This document shows positions 1-12,100 of a DNA stretch of 64,000 nt, piece after piece. Positions within the stretch are counted from its first letter, which is position 1; each line of letters begins with the position of its first letter. The stretch is taken from assembly GCA_963969365.1 (NCBI GenBank), contig OZ017746.1, positions 2,604,001 through 2,668,000 of the forward strand. The letters run 5' to 3'. Both the position numbers and the translations under genes were made by a program. Source of the DNA: Asterochloris sp. CNOR1. Its lineage: Eukaryota > Chlorophyta > Trebouxiophyceae > Trebouxiales > Trebouxiaceae. The notes under the pieces were generated by a model that was not told the DNA's origin, made no database searches, and was given only the letters and a program-made list of their open reading frames with translations.

Positions 1-91
1 ACCGTGTCCCAAGGTCGCCAAGCTGATATGGTCGTGTGGCATGCCAAGCAGCTGGACCGTCACAGGCTGCTCTTTCAGCACCGCTCTCACA

Positions 92-213
92 ACATTGCAA
101 GCTGCCACCCCTTGCAGGCTGCAGCACCCCAGTCTCTGCTGCTCCAAGCACTACATTGCAAGCTGCCACCCCTTGCAAGCTGCAGCACCCCAGTCACTGC
201 TGCTCCAAGTACT
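92..213. repeat. 61-bp tandem duplication
   Basis: Two adjacent copies with a period of 61 bases (92-152 and 153-213), each starting acattgcaagctgccacccc and running through gcagcaccccagt and ctgctgctccaag, with only a few differences. It lies beyond the last exon of the DRC9-like gene that I can place, so it is probably inside that gene's next intron. It may be another local duplication of the kind seen throughout the window, but I cannot tie it to an exon edge. Confidence 0.9.
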
Positions 214-414
214 GGATCAGTTCAGCAGCCAAGCACAGTCCCGCTAGCCCAGGCTCACCATCTCGCAAGCATTCAGCTGGTACGATGTTGATTGCACAGA
301 GCCCGGCAAGTGGCTGAACCCACCTGTGCTTCAGCACCACTTGTACAGGAATGCCATCTGCCAATCCCTGCAAACAGAGCAGTGCCAGACAAGGATCTGC
401 CAGAGCGCTCTCAC

Positions 415-3400
415 CAGCTCTGCGGCCGCGCGGTCTTTGACCTCCTTCTCACAAGTGTCGCGCTCCTCCTTTGCCGTAACCTCGTCCTCATAAGCCTCCT
501 TCACATCCTGCACCAGCTCAGGGAATGAGTGTTGTCTCAGAGGCCTGAGCTATGCTTGCAGCACGCCAAGGGCTGATTGTGCGCTGAGAAAGCCTTGAGG
601 CAGGCCTGCAGCCACAAGCTTTGAGTTTGCCAGATGTGCGCCCCGGACAGCAGGCTGCTGCTAGCAGAGCACCCTGCCGCTGAGGGGTGAGTGAGCCCTC
701 ATGTAAAAGCAGAATTGGGTTCCTGCACTGATGCCCACCCTGGCCTGGCAGTGCCTGGCGCAGTCTGGGCGTGAGGTTGCATTGCAGCCAGAAGGGTTGC
801 GTGCTCCTTGCCATCCTGCCAGACAGGTGTGCACGCTGCGCAGCAGGACAATCAAGTGCTCTACAGGAAGCTCGCTCACCTTGAGGCGGCTGGTGTCCCT
901 CTGGTGCTCCTGCTTGAGGGCCTCTGTATCCCGCTCCTTGGCAGTCACATCCTTCTCCAGACGGTCTGCCCAATTCAAGGCATCCTCCCGCAACTGCTTG
1001 GCCTGCTTGCCAAGGAAGTCGGCTGACGTCTGTAGGGCAACAGGCCAGGTTCAGCACTCTTGCACACAATCAGATACTGATGGGACACTCTCAGCGCCAT
1101 GCTCATGTGCCAAATGCAGAAAGTCCTGGTCTTGTGCAGCCAGCCCTGCTGTAGCTACCGTGCTCCTGTGCTGCATCACACCTTGCCTTGTGACAGCATG
1201 CAGGTGCTGGGATGCCTGTCCAGCAGCCAAAAAGTGACAGCAACAAGATGTTCATGCCACACCACACGCTGAGGCGCTCAAGACCACTTTGAGGCCATGT
1301 ACCCTGAGCTTTTACCACACCTGCATTCAGCCACAGCCTCGCGTTACCCTCTGACACAGGCCTTACCTGGTGCACCCTCTCCTCCAGCGCAATCTGCTGC
1401 CTGAGCAGCTCGGCCTCGTCCCGCAGGTCTGCCACAGCCATGCTCTCCACCCGGCGCCCGCATTCGTTACTGGCCTTGACCTGCACCGCCACAATCAGCC
1501 TCAGCGATCATGTGACGCTGCAGACCGCATGTGCATGCTTGCGCCCAGCTACAGCAGCAATGTATCCAGGTAGGCAGCCACAAGATTGCTTGTGGATGGC
1601 AATCACGCCTTGTCAACGGAGCGCCGCCACCCCACAAGGATTCCAGCCGGCAAGCCTGTGCCCGACCCCAGCAGGAGTGCAGCCAGGCGGGCAGCTGCAT
1701 GTGGCGCCGCAAGCTGTCCACATCACTGGCCGCAGCCAGATCTGTTGCAGCAGGTGAAGCCAGGGTGAAGCAGTCAGCAGCCGGTGTCCCAGATTGCGGG
1801 GCTGCAGCCTGAGCGGACCGCTCTGCCTGCCGGACCACTCTGCACGCCTGGTGCCCCACCTCAAGCTCCCGGTACTGCTGCGTTGAGTGGCTGTCCAGGG
1901 TGATCTGCTTGAGCTGGGTGTTGAGGGCCTTGAGTGAGCGCTTGTTGGCGCGCAGCTGCAGTGCAGGCAATGGAGTGGGCCTTCAAGTGGTGGCAGCAGG
2001 CAGAGGGGAGTTGGGCTCGCTGGCAGCAGGCACGTTTTACAGGATGCTGGTTGCAGACCAACTGTTGGCAGGTTCGGCTCAGAGTGGTACCATGGTTGGC
2101 AGCAGCAACATCACCACCTCCTCATGCTCAATGTGATTGTTCCTGCACGCACCTGCCTTCGTGGTCCCAGTACCCTGTAAGGTCAGTACAGCAGGCAAGC
2201 CAAACCCCTCCCTCTCCAACAGCAGCCTTTGCAGCCCAGCTGCACATGCAGCCCACCTCCTTATGCCTGGAAAGTCTCGTCAGACATGGGCCATGTGGGC
2301 CAATCTCCTCTCCAAAGACAGCATTCAGGCACCACAAAGTTAGGCGCACACCTCATGCTCCTGCTGAGCATGCTTTTCTTGACATGAATGCCAGCAGGCG
2401 TCCTTCAAAAGTCTCGCACACCAGGTGGACTGTTTTCTCTTTCCACATGTACACCCCGCCGCAGTTGCGAAAACTCCCCAGCCCAGACAGAGATGCAGGT
2501 CATCTCCTCATGTCTGGCCCCCTCCCTCAAGCACACATGGAGCGGGCTCGCTTCCCACCCCTCTCCAGAGGCAGCCACCAAAGCACCAGCATGCCTGCGT
2601 GCGTGTACCTCCTCCTCGTGCTTGGCGCTCTCCTCTCGGATGGTGGCCTTGAGCTGTTTGACGGCCGCGCTTGTTATGCGCTCGCGCTCAATGGTGTCCC
2701 GGATGTCCACATCCCGACGCTCCTGGTTGACCACAAACTCAGCCTGCATGGCATTGTCATGTGTCGTTCCTCGCACCTTGCTTGACATGACTCAGCTTGT
2801 GCTTGCCCTCCGCAGGTGGTACCCAACACAATGCCGGCAGCTGAGAGTCTTACCTGCTAGCTGGTCTGTAGGTTGGCCAAGGATTGCATGAGCCAGATGC
2901 TTTAGCTGACGCCTGCACAGGGCTGCCAGGGAGCAGGCTGGCAGTTCAGCCTTACCAGGAAGGGCTCGCTGTCCGCACCCTTCATGGGCAGCATGCCGTC
3001 TTGCCAGGGCCTGCACAGGGCTGCCCACAAGCAGGCTGCCACCCAGCAGGCTGCCTCACCAGGGCAGGCGCCTGCTGCTGCGCCTCCAGTTCATGAGAAC
3101 AGTGCTGAAGCAGCTGCTGCAGCGTGTTCCGCTCTGCCGCCACCTTGACCATGTTCTCGGACACATTGGGGTTGTCCTGCAGCCAGGCCAGGGGCATGGG
3201 ATCACCACTGCGCTGTGTTGCTTGAGATGAGCACCAGTGCTGCTGCCATGTTCTGCCTGCTGCTGGGCTCATGGCTGCAGCCCCAGCTTCAATAGCTGGC
3301 AGGTGGAATGGCTGGACTGTGCACTGAGCCGATAGCTTCTTGCAGAGCAATGGTCCCATCTGCACACTGATACCCGTCAGGTGGGCAAGAGAGTGCCCGC

Positions 3401-4210
3401 TGCTGCCCATGGCAACAGTAATGACTTGGCACAGCCGCTTGACAGGAGACCTGGCGATGCCAAAGCCTCAAGCCTGCTGCCATGACAGACTTGGTGCTTC
3501 TGTGGGTTTGGCTCAGCATTCAGCACAGGGACTAAGTCACCAAGCTGCTTACCTTCAGGTTCCGGCACAGCTGTGCCGTGCTGTGCCTGAGCTGCTCTGC
3601 CACCTCGTGCAGCTGCGCTTCATTCTGCATCAGCTTGTTCTTGTTGGGCAAGCTGCGCAGAATGTGCTGCTCCGCCAACAGCGTCTGCAGTGCAATTGAG
3701 CACTTCATTGAGCACAGGGGCCTGTCAGGAGCCGGATGCCAGCTCTGCAAGGCAAGCGTGAGCAGTCAATGTTCACGTCACGATGTCAGCATGGTAACCT
3801 GGAATTTGTCCTCCAACTGCTTCTGCTGTTCCAGCATGTGCGTGATCTCCTCACCCACAGACCTTGTCAGTGCCTCAGCTTGTTCCTGCAGCAGCTCATT
3901 GGTTTAGGTGCGTGTCCTGAGTTCCTGCTGAAAGTGGCGTGTGTCTTCAACAAGTCCGTCTGGCAAACCTGGGGATCAACTCTGATTGCTCCAATGAGGC
4001 TGAGCTTCTCCAACATAGCATGGAAGACTGCAAACACCTGTGAATGTCACCAGAGAGGGTGAGTTGTGGCTGCACATGAGGGTGATCTGAGCTGCTCTTG
4101 AGGTTGAGTAGGACAAGGCTTACATGGGCTGCCTGCACAAAGGAGAGCACACTGACAGTAGCTTGAGCTGCTGCCATTGGTGCCATGGAAGGCCTCTTGG
4201 TGAGTGCCAT
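415..4210 (-). CDS. Coiled-coil axonemal protein, DRC9/IQCG-like (3' partial)
   Basis: Ten exons on the minus strand join in phase 0 throughout: 4210-4124, 4037-3969, 3885-3799, 3684-3553, 3176-3060, 2776-2609, 1955-1860, 1480-1367, 1029-880, 516-415. They give 374 residues before the gene leaves the window. The first ATG is followed by a short Ala-rich start. An N-terminal segment (about residues 30-52) resembles the IQCG N-terminal region. A long heptad-rich coiled coil follows, including DNPNVSENMVKVAAERN and the acidic/basic stretch VVNQERRDVDIRDTIERER. IQCG/DRC9 is a subunit of the nexin-dynein regulatory complex on axonemal doublets and ends in an IQ motif; that motif would lie beyond the left edge and is not seen. 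Exon order, coiled-coil content and the divergent ciliary neighbour support the call. Another axonemal coiled-coil protein is the main alternative. Confidence 0.62.
2911..3068 (-). repeat. Exon-edge echo at the DRC9-like exon 5 donor
   Basis: The real donor of exon 5 sits near 3059. The block around it (3009-3068: gcctgcacagggctgcc, then agcaggctgcc, then the donor) recurs as a diverged copy at 2911-2965, about 100 bases into the following intron. That copy ends in its own donor-like sequence, CCTGGTAAGG on the minus strand. The two copies share the 17-base start exactly. Confidence 0.7.
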
Positions 4211-4439
4211 GGTTGGTCAGTTCCGAACGAAGCCTCAGTGCTGTGGAACCACAAGCGCAGGCTTCATGCCTAGGTCATGAGGTCTGGTTTCACTGACCAG
4301 ACATTCCGGGACCGCTTGTGAGACCGAAGTGGCGCTGGCCAGCCTCCAGGCAATCAGCCGCTGCTGCCATCAGGAGCTCAGAACAGCCTAGAGCAGTTTG
4401 AGGCGCGAGTTTGCAGCGAGCTCTTCACCTTCACAAGTC
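4211..4439. promoter_or_regulatory. Shared divergent promoter region, DRC9-like / SSNA1
   Basis: Only 229 bases separate the start codons of two divergently transcribed ciliary genes, so both 5' UTRs and both promoters must fit here. I looked for a clear TATA box and for an RFX X-box (paired GTNRCC-type half sites) and saw neither convincingly. Co-regulation during flagellar assembly is an inference from the arrangement. Confidence 0.6.
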
Positions 4440-5763
4440 ATGGCAGCCCAGGGGGCTGCTCTTCAGACTCACAATAATGAGCTAGTGAAGGTGGGCAGCC
4501 CTTGAGATTGGGGCAGAGGAAATTGCCGTAAGCATGGCCTGCTAGTTGACACCAGTAGCTCTAGTTTGTGTTGTTGTTTTCCATGCAGATTGAGCTGGTT
4601 TTTACCAGCCCCTGAGGTGCCCAGATGGCTGCTTTGGTGCCTGCACATGCAGCTTGACACCATCTCCTGGGCATGCTAACCGCTGCGCATTGGCTGCAGT
4701 ACCTCAGCATTCTCAACAATGTGTGGGCCTGGAGGCCACCCACCAGCTCAGACTTCCTGTGCTGCTGCAGTATGTCCAACTTTGTTGGCACACATATCTC
4801 TGTGCATTCAACTGACATGCCAATGCACCTGGCAGGCAACCTGGGCCAGGGTGTCCCCCAGTTCAGTGACCACCAGTAGCCCCCTGCGCTGTTGCAGTGC
4901 ATTGGGGGCCTGCACAGGCACAACCAGTCTGCAACAGGCTGCGAGCCCTCTGCACCTGCAAGGCAGCGACCGGCCTACAGCCTGCCAGCTCATAGGAAAC
5001 CCCCCCTTCGCTGCTGCAGTGCATTGACGATCTGCGGGAGAAGCGCGAGGAGGTCCAGAAACAGATCCAGAATGAGGAGGGGGAGAAGGCCAAAATCCAG
5101 CAGGACCTGCAGGTGCTCACCAAGCGCCTCTCCCACATAAACGACTCCCTGGCCCGCAAGGTGAGCCCTGCTGAGGAAGGTGTCAAGACCAATACACTGC
5201 AGCCATATCTTGGCAGGGCTGCACCAAGCGCCTGTCGCACAAAGTGCATCCCAGCCCGCAGCCTGAGCCTCACCAGCTGGCGGCTGGTCAGCTGCAGATC
5301 GGCTACCTTTGCGCGCGTGTGCACCAAAGGGGCAACCAGCCAGTAGTGCAGCCTCTGCAGCCTTAAACCACAGTGCCTGAGTCGCTGTCTGCTTTGAACG
5401 ACAGCTGTATCATGAATGCGCCTCCCTACCATCAGCTGCTGAAGAAGGCTGTCATCAGCTGCTGGGTGCAGGAGTGCGCATTGAACAGTGGCCTTGCAGT
5501 ACAATGCATGTGGAGAGACAGAATGGCGTGTTGCTGTACAGATTGCAACACGCACAGAGTATGAGAAGGTGATTCAGGAGACTGAGTCTGCATACGTCAA
5601 AATCTTGGAGAGCTCACAAACTCTTCTGACAGTCCTGAAGCGGGAGAGCGTCAACATCCAGAAAAAAAGGTATGGCTCAGCAATGCCCATGCAGTTCAGA
5701 CCAATTCAGGCATCTCCAAGTAGTCATATCATCCATTGCACATGCAGGCAAGCCAGCTCCTGA
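4440..5763 (+). CDS. SSNA1: SSNA1 / DIP13 (basal-body and microtubule protein)
   Basis: Four exons: 4440-4490, 5020-5160, 5542-5669, 5748-5763, joining in frame to a 111-residue protein, the usual size for this family. It opens [17 protein letters not shown] and continues [20 protein letters not shown], matching the invariant start of SSNA1 (human NA14) and Chlamydomonas DIP13. The helical core ends in [10 protein letters not shown] and [11 protein letters not shown]. The protein is one long alpha-helix that self-assembles into fibrils and induces microtubule branching; DIP13 is deflagellation-induced and localises to basal bodies and axonemes. The last exon supplies only five codons. Without the final splice the frame would read on for about 26 residues, but family length favours the splice. 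It is divergent from the DRC9-like gene. Confidence 0.94.
4881..4918 (+). repeat. Echo of the SSNA1 exon 2 acceptor
   Basis: The stretch ending gttgcagtgcattg at 4892-4904 repeats the true acceptor and exon start ctgctgcagtgcattg at 5011-5026, with the flanking cccc-tgcgct also conserved. After the shared 25 or so bases the copy diverges and no longer codes in frame. It lies 121 bases upstream in the same intron. Confidence 0.8.
5218..5272 (+). repeat. Echo of the SSNA1 exon 2 donor end
   Basis: The copy contains caccaagcgcctgtcgcaca and then cagcccgcagcctgagcct. It matches the real exon end at 5115-5166 (caccaagcgcctctcccaca, then ggcccgcaaggtgagccct). It sits about 100 bases downstream in the next intron. 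The donor GT is degraded to CT, so the copy should be silent for splicing. Confidence 0.85.
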
Positions 5764-6181
5764 GAGGCCTGGAGGTGCAGTGGTGCATCAGGCACAGCAG
5801 CAGCAGAGGCTGCATCTTGAAGACATGCAGAGACACACCAAAACTCCTGGAGATGCTTGGATCTCACACATGTTTTACAAACTGGAACATGTCCAAACAA
5901 TCCCATAGCAGGACTCTACATCAGACCATTCACATGGGTATGGGCTAGAATTGCAAATAAATGATGGCATATAGGCACTAGGGAAAACTCAGGACTGGAG
6001 CTTGACAGCTCACAGTGCGTCAACTTGTGAAGAGACGACAGGCAACAAAACATGAGCAGGGGAAGCAAAAAAATGTAGTGTACAGCTTGTGCAAGCTGAA
6101 CTGGCTATGACTACACTCAGACACTGTTGGATGGCCGGATAACAAACAAAATTTGCAGTCTCCAGTCCACATGAAATCTGC
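5764..6181. other. Convergent intergenic region
   Basis: Holds the 3' UTRs of SSNA1 (+) and XDH (-), which converge here. It is locally more A-rich than its surroundings. A minus-strand TGTAA motif lies at 5875-5879, about 300 bases past the XDH stop. No coding region or RNA gene recognised. Confidence 0.6.
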
Positions 6182-9100
6182 TTAGCAACTGGTTTTGACA
6201 TGGTGCTTGGCGGAGGCAAACGGTGCAGTGAATTGGTCAATGCAGGCCAAGCGGAGCCGCTCTGGTGTGGCAGGGGAGTCCATCTCAAACCAGTCTGTCT
6301 CTCCTGCAGCACATGGCCACATTCAGTTGTTTGGCTGCATCAAGGACAGCTGCCGGCATACACAACCATATCCCTGGCTGGCAGGCAAGGTGGTGCTGCA
6401 GAGGGTACTACACTCACCTGCCTCGGCCCTAGCAGCGTATGCAGCCTCCTTGAGGGCAAAGAAGACGGATGCTCCCAGGAAGAAGGGGGGCTCCCCAACA
6501 GCCTTTGAGGAGTAGACTTGAGGCAACCTCTGATTGCAGCCGTCCTTGAGCAGAGTCACCCGGAAGTCAATGGGGATGTCGTTGGCTGTGGGTATCTTGT
6601 AGGTGCCTACATGGACGGGGTGGCGCTCAATTGATGCGCCACCAAGACTGTTATGCAATCCACTGCTCAAGCACATGCAGGCGTCCTGGTGCTGGAAGGC
6701 ACAAGGGCCAACAGGGAGCACCAGAGGGAGATGAATCGCTTGCCTGGGCCCTTTGTGAAGAGCATGCCGGGCCTGACCCATTTGTGCTCCTTGTCGCCCC
6801 AAACCAGCTCCTCAATGCACATCCAGCCCATGCCCTGCAGGCAGCAAGCAGGAACTGTTTTGAGGTGGTGTTCGTCAATGTGTAAAGGGCTGCGTCACTT
6901 TGGCAATGCTGGCAGGCCATCTGCTCTAGTGCATCCCACATCCTGCAGCACTGCAGGGCAGGACAGCCCACAGCTGTGGCTGTCCAGCGTAGCCCCTGCA
7001 GCAGAAGCGCCCTCTCAAGACCAACATGGCACGCATCCATGCTGTCAGCAGGTGCACAGACAGGGCTGCCAGCCAGCTGACCTGCACACCACCTGCCCTG
7101 AAAGAACCACTGAGAAGAGCCACACCCAGGGGTACAAGTTCAGCTCAAGGCCACTGGCCAGCTAAGCTAGACAACATTTGATGTGCAAGAAGCCATCTCA
7201 CAGACCCACACCCAGAGTGGAGGTTGAGCACGAGGTTGCCGTTGCGCGACACCACGCCCAGAGGGCAGGCTGCCCACCTGGATGAAGCCGCCCTCCACCT
7301 GCCCGATGTCGATGGCCGGGTTCAGCGTCTTGCCCACATCCATGCAGATGTCTGTGCGCAGAATGTGAAAGTCTCCTGTCAGGGTGTCTAGCTCCACCTC
7401 GCTGGCAGCTGCGCCGTAGCAAAAGTAGTTGAAGGGCATGTTGTCTCCAAAGCCTGAAGGCGCCGATCAAGGGAGCAGTCAGTGTTGTAACTGCAGGTGC
7501 AAGTTCCTGCAGGGAGACGTTTCCCAGCCATAGGCACACAGCCAGGCAGAAGAGATGTTCAGGGGCTGAGCCGAGCTGCACACAGCACAGGCGCCAGCAT
7601 GCTGCGCCAGGCCGCCAGTGGCTCAACTGCCGCAGGTCCACTTGCAGTGTCTGGCGTGGCTGCAGCTGCAAACATGATGTGAGCGGCACCTGTGAAGTCT
7701 GGCATATGTAAATGCAAATCTTGACCGCATCGGAGTCAGGATGAGGCCCACCCAGCCCCACCTGTGATGTCTGGCGTGGCGTAAAAGCCGTGGGCAGACA
7801 GGTCCACACGGTCCAGGTAGGCTGCGTTGACCAGTTCCTTGAAGGTGGCATCCGGCCTGGCTTCGCGGTAGGGGGCCAGGCGCTCGTTCAGCTGGCGGCA
7901 TGCATCGCTGGTGGCGGCACCGTACATGTCGCTGGAGGCTGAGGCAGCGGTGGGGCTGGAGTTGGGGACCTGCAGTGGGGCAGACCTCGGGTCAACCGGC
8001 AGCAGGCATCGCTGGTAGCAGCACCGTTCATGTTGCTGAGAGCTCAGACAGCAGTGGGGTCGAAGTTGGGTACCTGTGATGCAGGCAAGTGAGTGAGACA
8101 TCTGATGTGCTGGAGGCTGTGCCGGCTGGCAAGCTTACTGACAACCAATCATGGTGAGCATGCTTCAGCAACCGGGTCGCGCACATGCCAGGCAAGCAAG
8201 CCCAACTGAGTCCCACATCATCCCTGCATCGTCACAGCCAGCATCAATTTGGGATGTCATACCTTGTCAGTGGCCGTCTCAGCGATGTACACGCTGTCCA
8301 AAGGGATGCCCAGGTCAGCAGCCGCCACCTGTAGCACAAATGCATTGGAGATGCATCAGCACACCAAGTATGCTAGTCATGCTCAAGACTATTACATCAG
8401 GGCAACCTTGGACAGCCTGCGCTGCTGCTACTAACACTCTCATCAGCCTGCAGGTAAGCTGCATGCTTGTGAACAGAACGCTGCCCATCAGGGTGCACTG
8501 AGAAGCCCGCTGTGTCAGGAGGTTGCAGGCAGCATTGGAGCGCTGATGACCAGCCACCCACCTGTGCCACCTTGGTGTGCAGGCCCTGCCCCATCTCCAC
8601 GCCGCCGTGGGTCACCAGCACTGTCCCATCTGTGTAGACATGCACCAGAGCACCAGCCTGGTTGAGGAACTGCAGACATGACGGGAGTGGTGTGTTGAGG
8701 AACCGGCGCAACCAGCCTGTTTGATGCAAGCACTGCAACACAGCAGGGCTGCTGGCACTGGCTGTCAGTCACATCTTTAGGAGCAGGCCACCGACTTCTC
8801 TCAAGGCAACCTTTTGTACTGCAGCTGAACGCTGACAGGCATTTGACGCGTGTCAGCACTTGCAGACAGCACCGCCCAGAGCCCAGATTGCACACACGTG
8901 CTTTGCTTGAGTGAGAGGGTTACACAGACAAGATAGCTTTTTATGCGTATATCACAGGTGCCGTCTACAGCAGAGCTTGCCTTAGTGGTGAAGGAGATGC
9001 CAAATTTGGTGGGGATGACTGAGATGCCCCGCTTGCGCCACCGGTTCTCGCGATTGAATTTCTCCGCGGCTGCCTGGCGCTCTGCAAGCTGGCTGTGCTG

Positions 9101-12100
9101 GGTTACATTCTCCCAACAGGACTTAACCTGCGCAAGGGGCAGAGGGCTCATCAGCCAGACAACCTGCTGAAGAGGGTGCTAAGACGTGGCTTTTGGAGAA
9201 GGATGCATGCAGGCCCTCTGGCGACAGGTGAGGCAGGGCTGCAACTCAGTTCGACGGCCAGCCTGGACACTGGGCCTGTCTACAATGTCACCTCGAGACA
9301 GATCTCCTTTGTGCAGAACCACCAATGCCATGCAGACAAATACAGCAAGTCTGGAAACCACCAGCCACAAGGCCATGAGCCGCTCACCTGGCAGCCATTC
9401 AGGACCTGGCCATAGTGGGTCCTGTCCCCCTCACTGTACAGGTTGAGCTCGCGCACAGCTTGCAGGGGCTTGCCCACAGTGCGGGCTACCCGGTCCAGCC
9501 ACATCTCTGTCACCAGCATGCCCTGCGGGAAGGGACAGGCAATGTCGAGCCGGCTTTGGATCGTAGGATGCTGGTTCTTTGCTGGATGTGCAGCCCACAG
9601 CAAGGCCTCAGAGTCTGGTGCAGGCCAGCCAGGCCACAGATGCAGCGAGACAGGACAAGCACAGCCTCAGCGCATGCGCAGCAATCCCAACCAGGTTGTG
9701 GTGCTGCAGAGGAACCAGCTGCCCAGAGCGCAGAAGGTAATGTGCATGTGCGCCAGGGCCATCCCCCTGCAGGCCCTCAGGTCTCAACAGCGCAGTGGTG
9801 TTGCCACAGTGCCCTGCAGACAGGGCATAGGCAGCCACCGCTTGCAGACGCCCTCCTCGCCCCCCCACCTGTGGCCCCCCAAAGCCCCGGAAGGCCGTGT
9901 TGCTGCCACAGTGCGTCTTGCAGATGTGGCCAAGCACGCGCAGGTGGGGGATCTTGTAGGCATTATCAGTGTGCAGCAGGGCGCGGTCCATGATGGCTGC
10001 GCTCAGGTCCAGGGAGTTGCCTGCATTGTTGTAAAGCTGGACGTCCAGGGCCAGCAGCTTGCCATCCCTGTTGAAGCCCACCTGCGGGCACAGCACACCG
10101 CATAGCTGGGCAACGCGCTGGCAGTAGCAGCTGTCAAGGGCACAACTTGCCTTTGTCGAAGCCCCCTGCAGGCATACCAGACCACTTGGGAGGTGGTCCC
10201 AGGGACGGCTTGTCGAACTGCAGGCACAGCACACAGCTTGGATGGGATTCCAGGAACAAGTTGCCCTCCTGGTCCAAAGCTAGCCGCTCTGGGGCGCACC
10301 TTTGTGTGCCAGTGAAGGCGTGCCTGTGGCCCACCAGCTGCACATCCCCGTCATGGGCTCAGCTCTTTGTGGCCTGGCTTGGTTGCGCTTCAGTGCCCAC
10401 CTTATACCTGCCCAGGAAGGCATGCCTGTGCCCAGAAAGCTGCATGTCCTCGTCGCGGTCCAGGCACAGGCGCACAGCCTTGCGCGTGTGCCATGCGGGC
10501 ACGGCTGCACAGGCGTTGAAGTGGGCGCTGCGGGACTCCTTGCCTCCAAAGCCGCCGCCCAGGCGCTTCACATGGCAGACCACCTTGTGGTGGGGCAGGC
10601 CCAGCACGTGGGCCACTGTCTGCTGGTGCTTGGTGGGGGCCTGCAGGGATGGGACAGCAGCGCTCACAGCCAGAGCTGTGCCATTTTGCCCACATGCCTG
10701 GACGTGGGGGCACAGCCAGCGGAAACACAGCGGCAGCTGCCTCTTCGGGCCACGGGTCAATGCTGCGGCCTGCTGCTTGCTCAGCAGCCGTGATCGCCAG
10801 TGGCAGGCATGGTATGCATAGCCATGGCCCCATCCAGCCAGCAAAGTTCCCTGCTCAAGCCTGGCACAAACAGCAGCTGGCTGCAGGTGCTTGTGGCTTG
10901 TGTTCACTTGGGCGCTACACATCCACATACACATGTGCTGCTCAGTCTTGAGTTAGCCCTGTACGCCCTGAGCTGGCCGCCTGTGTAGTTGTGCTGGTTT
11001 CCACATCTGGGGGTCTCTGCAAGGAAGCTGTGCAAGCCCGGACAGCAGCCAGGTCCACAACTGACCTGCAGGTGCCTGCCGCCTGCGTCACCTGCAACCA
11101 CACCTCCTACTGTCAGGCTGGCTTACCTGGGTGGATGCCCACATGGCCATCTCGCTGTTCTCTGCCGGCACCACCAGGCAGCAGTGGGGCTCCAGGTAGA
11201 AGTGGTCCTGCCCGCCCATGCGACACTCCCCCTCCAGCACATGGGCGCACTCGCCACTGCCCAGCACAGACTCCACGTCGCCGCACTCCAGGCGGTGGCC
11301 CCAGCCCTGCATGACACTCCACAGTGTCAGGCAGGGCGATTTTGGCGCACTCCAGGCAACACCTCTAGGCGTCCATGGCATCACGAATGGTCAGGCATGG
11401 GGTGATCCCATGCCATTCAGGCAATGGCTCCAGCTTTGCACAGCACGACGCACGCATTCAGGCAGGCGTAGCTTTGTCCTCTACATTCAGGATGATGGAC
11501 TCAGCCCTGCATGGCGCTAGAACAGCGTCAGGCACTGGCAACCCGGGGCGCACTTCAGGCAGTGACACAAGCCCTCACAGTCTAGATCAGGTATCCGTCA
11601 CGACGCATTTCTTTTGACACTCCACTTCAGGACACTGTCTGACGGCTCTGTTCTGATGCATGCTTGACGGACGGGTGGTCCTGTACACGCTGAAGGCGAT
11701 TCCAACTCGACATCTCGTGCAGGTGTGCTCAGCAGCTTTTTGGTCGGTGCACCAGCACACTCAGCTGCAACACTGCTTTGCACGATACAGCTGAGGTGCA
11801 ACAAGTAGCCTCCCCATGCAACAGAGCAGGCTCGCAGCTGACGCCACAAGCAAGGCAGCTTTCTGCACCAAGGCAGGCTGCTCTGACTGCGTCCTTTGCT
11901 GCTGATCATGCCTGGAGTTCCCTCCAGTACAGGACAGCAGGTCTAGCTCTCCCAGACTCTAGTGATGACATAGAATACCAATACTCACGTCGATGAAGCT
12001 GCCCGCTTCAATGGCGTCCTCGATGCTGATGATGGCTGGCAGCTCCTCGTACTCAACAATGACCAGCAGGGAGGCCATGCGCGCATGCTGCTCAGTGTCA

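Noticed and set aside
1934-2785. Plus-strand open frame of 283 codons
   Set aside because: It overlaps minus-strand exons of the DRC9-like gene and has no recognisable motif.
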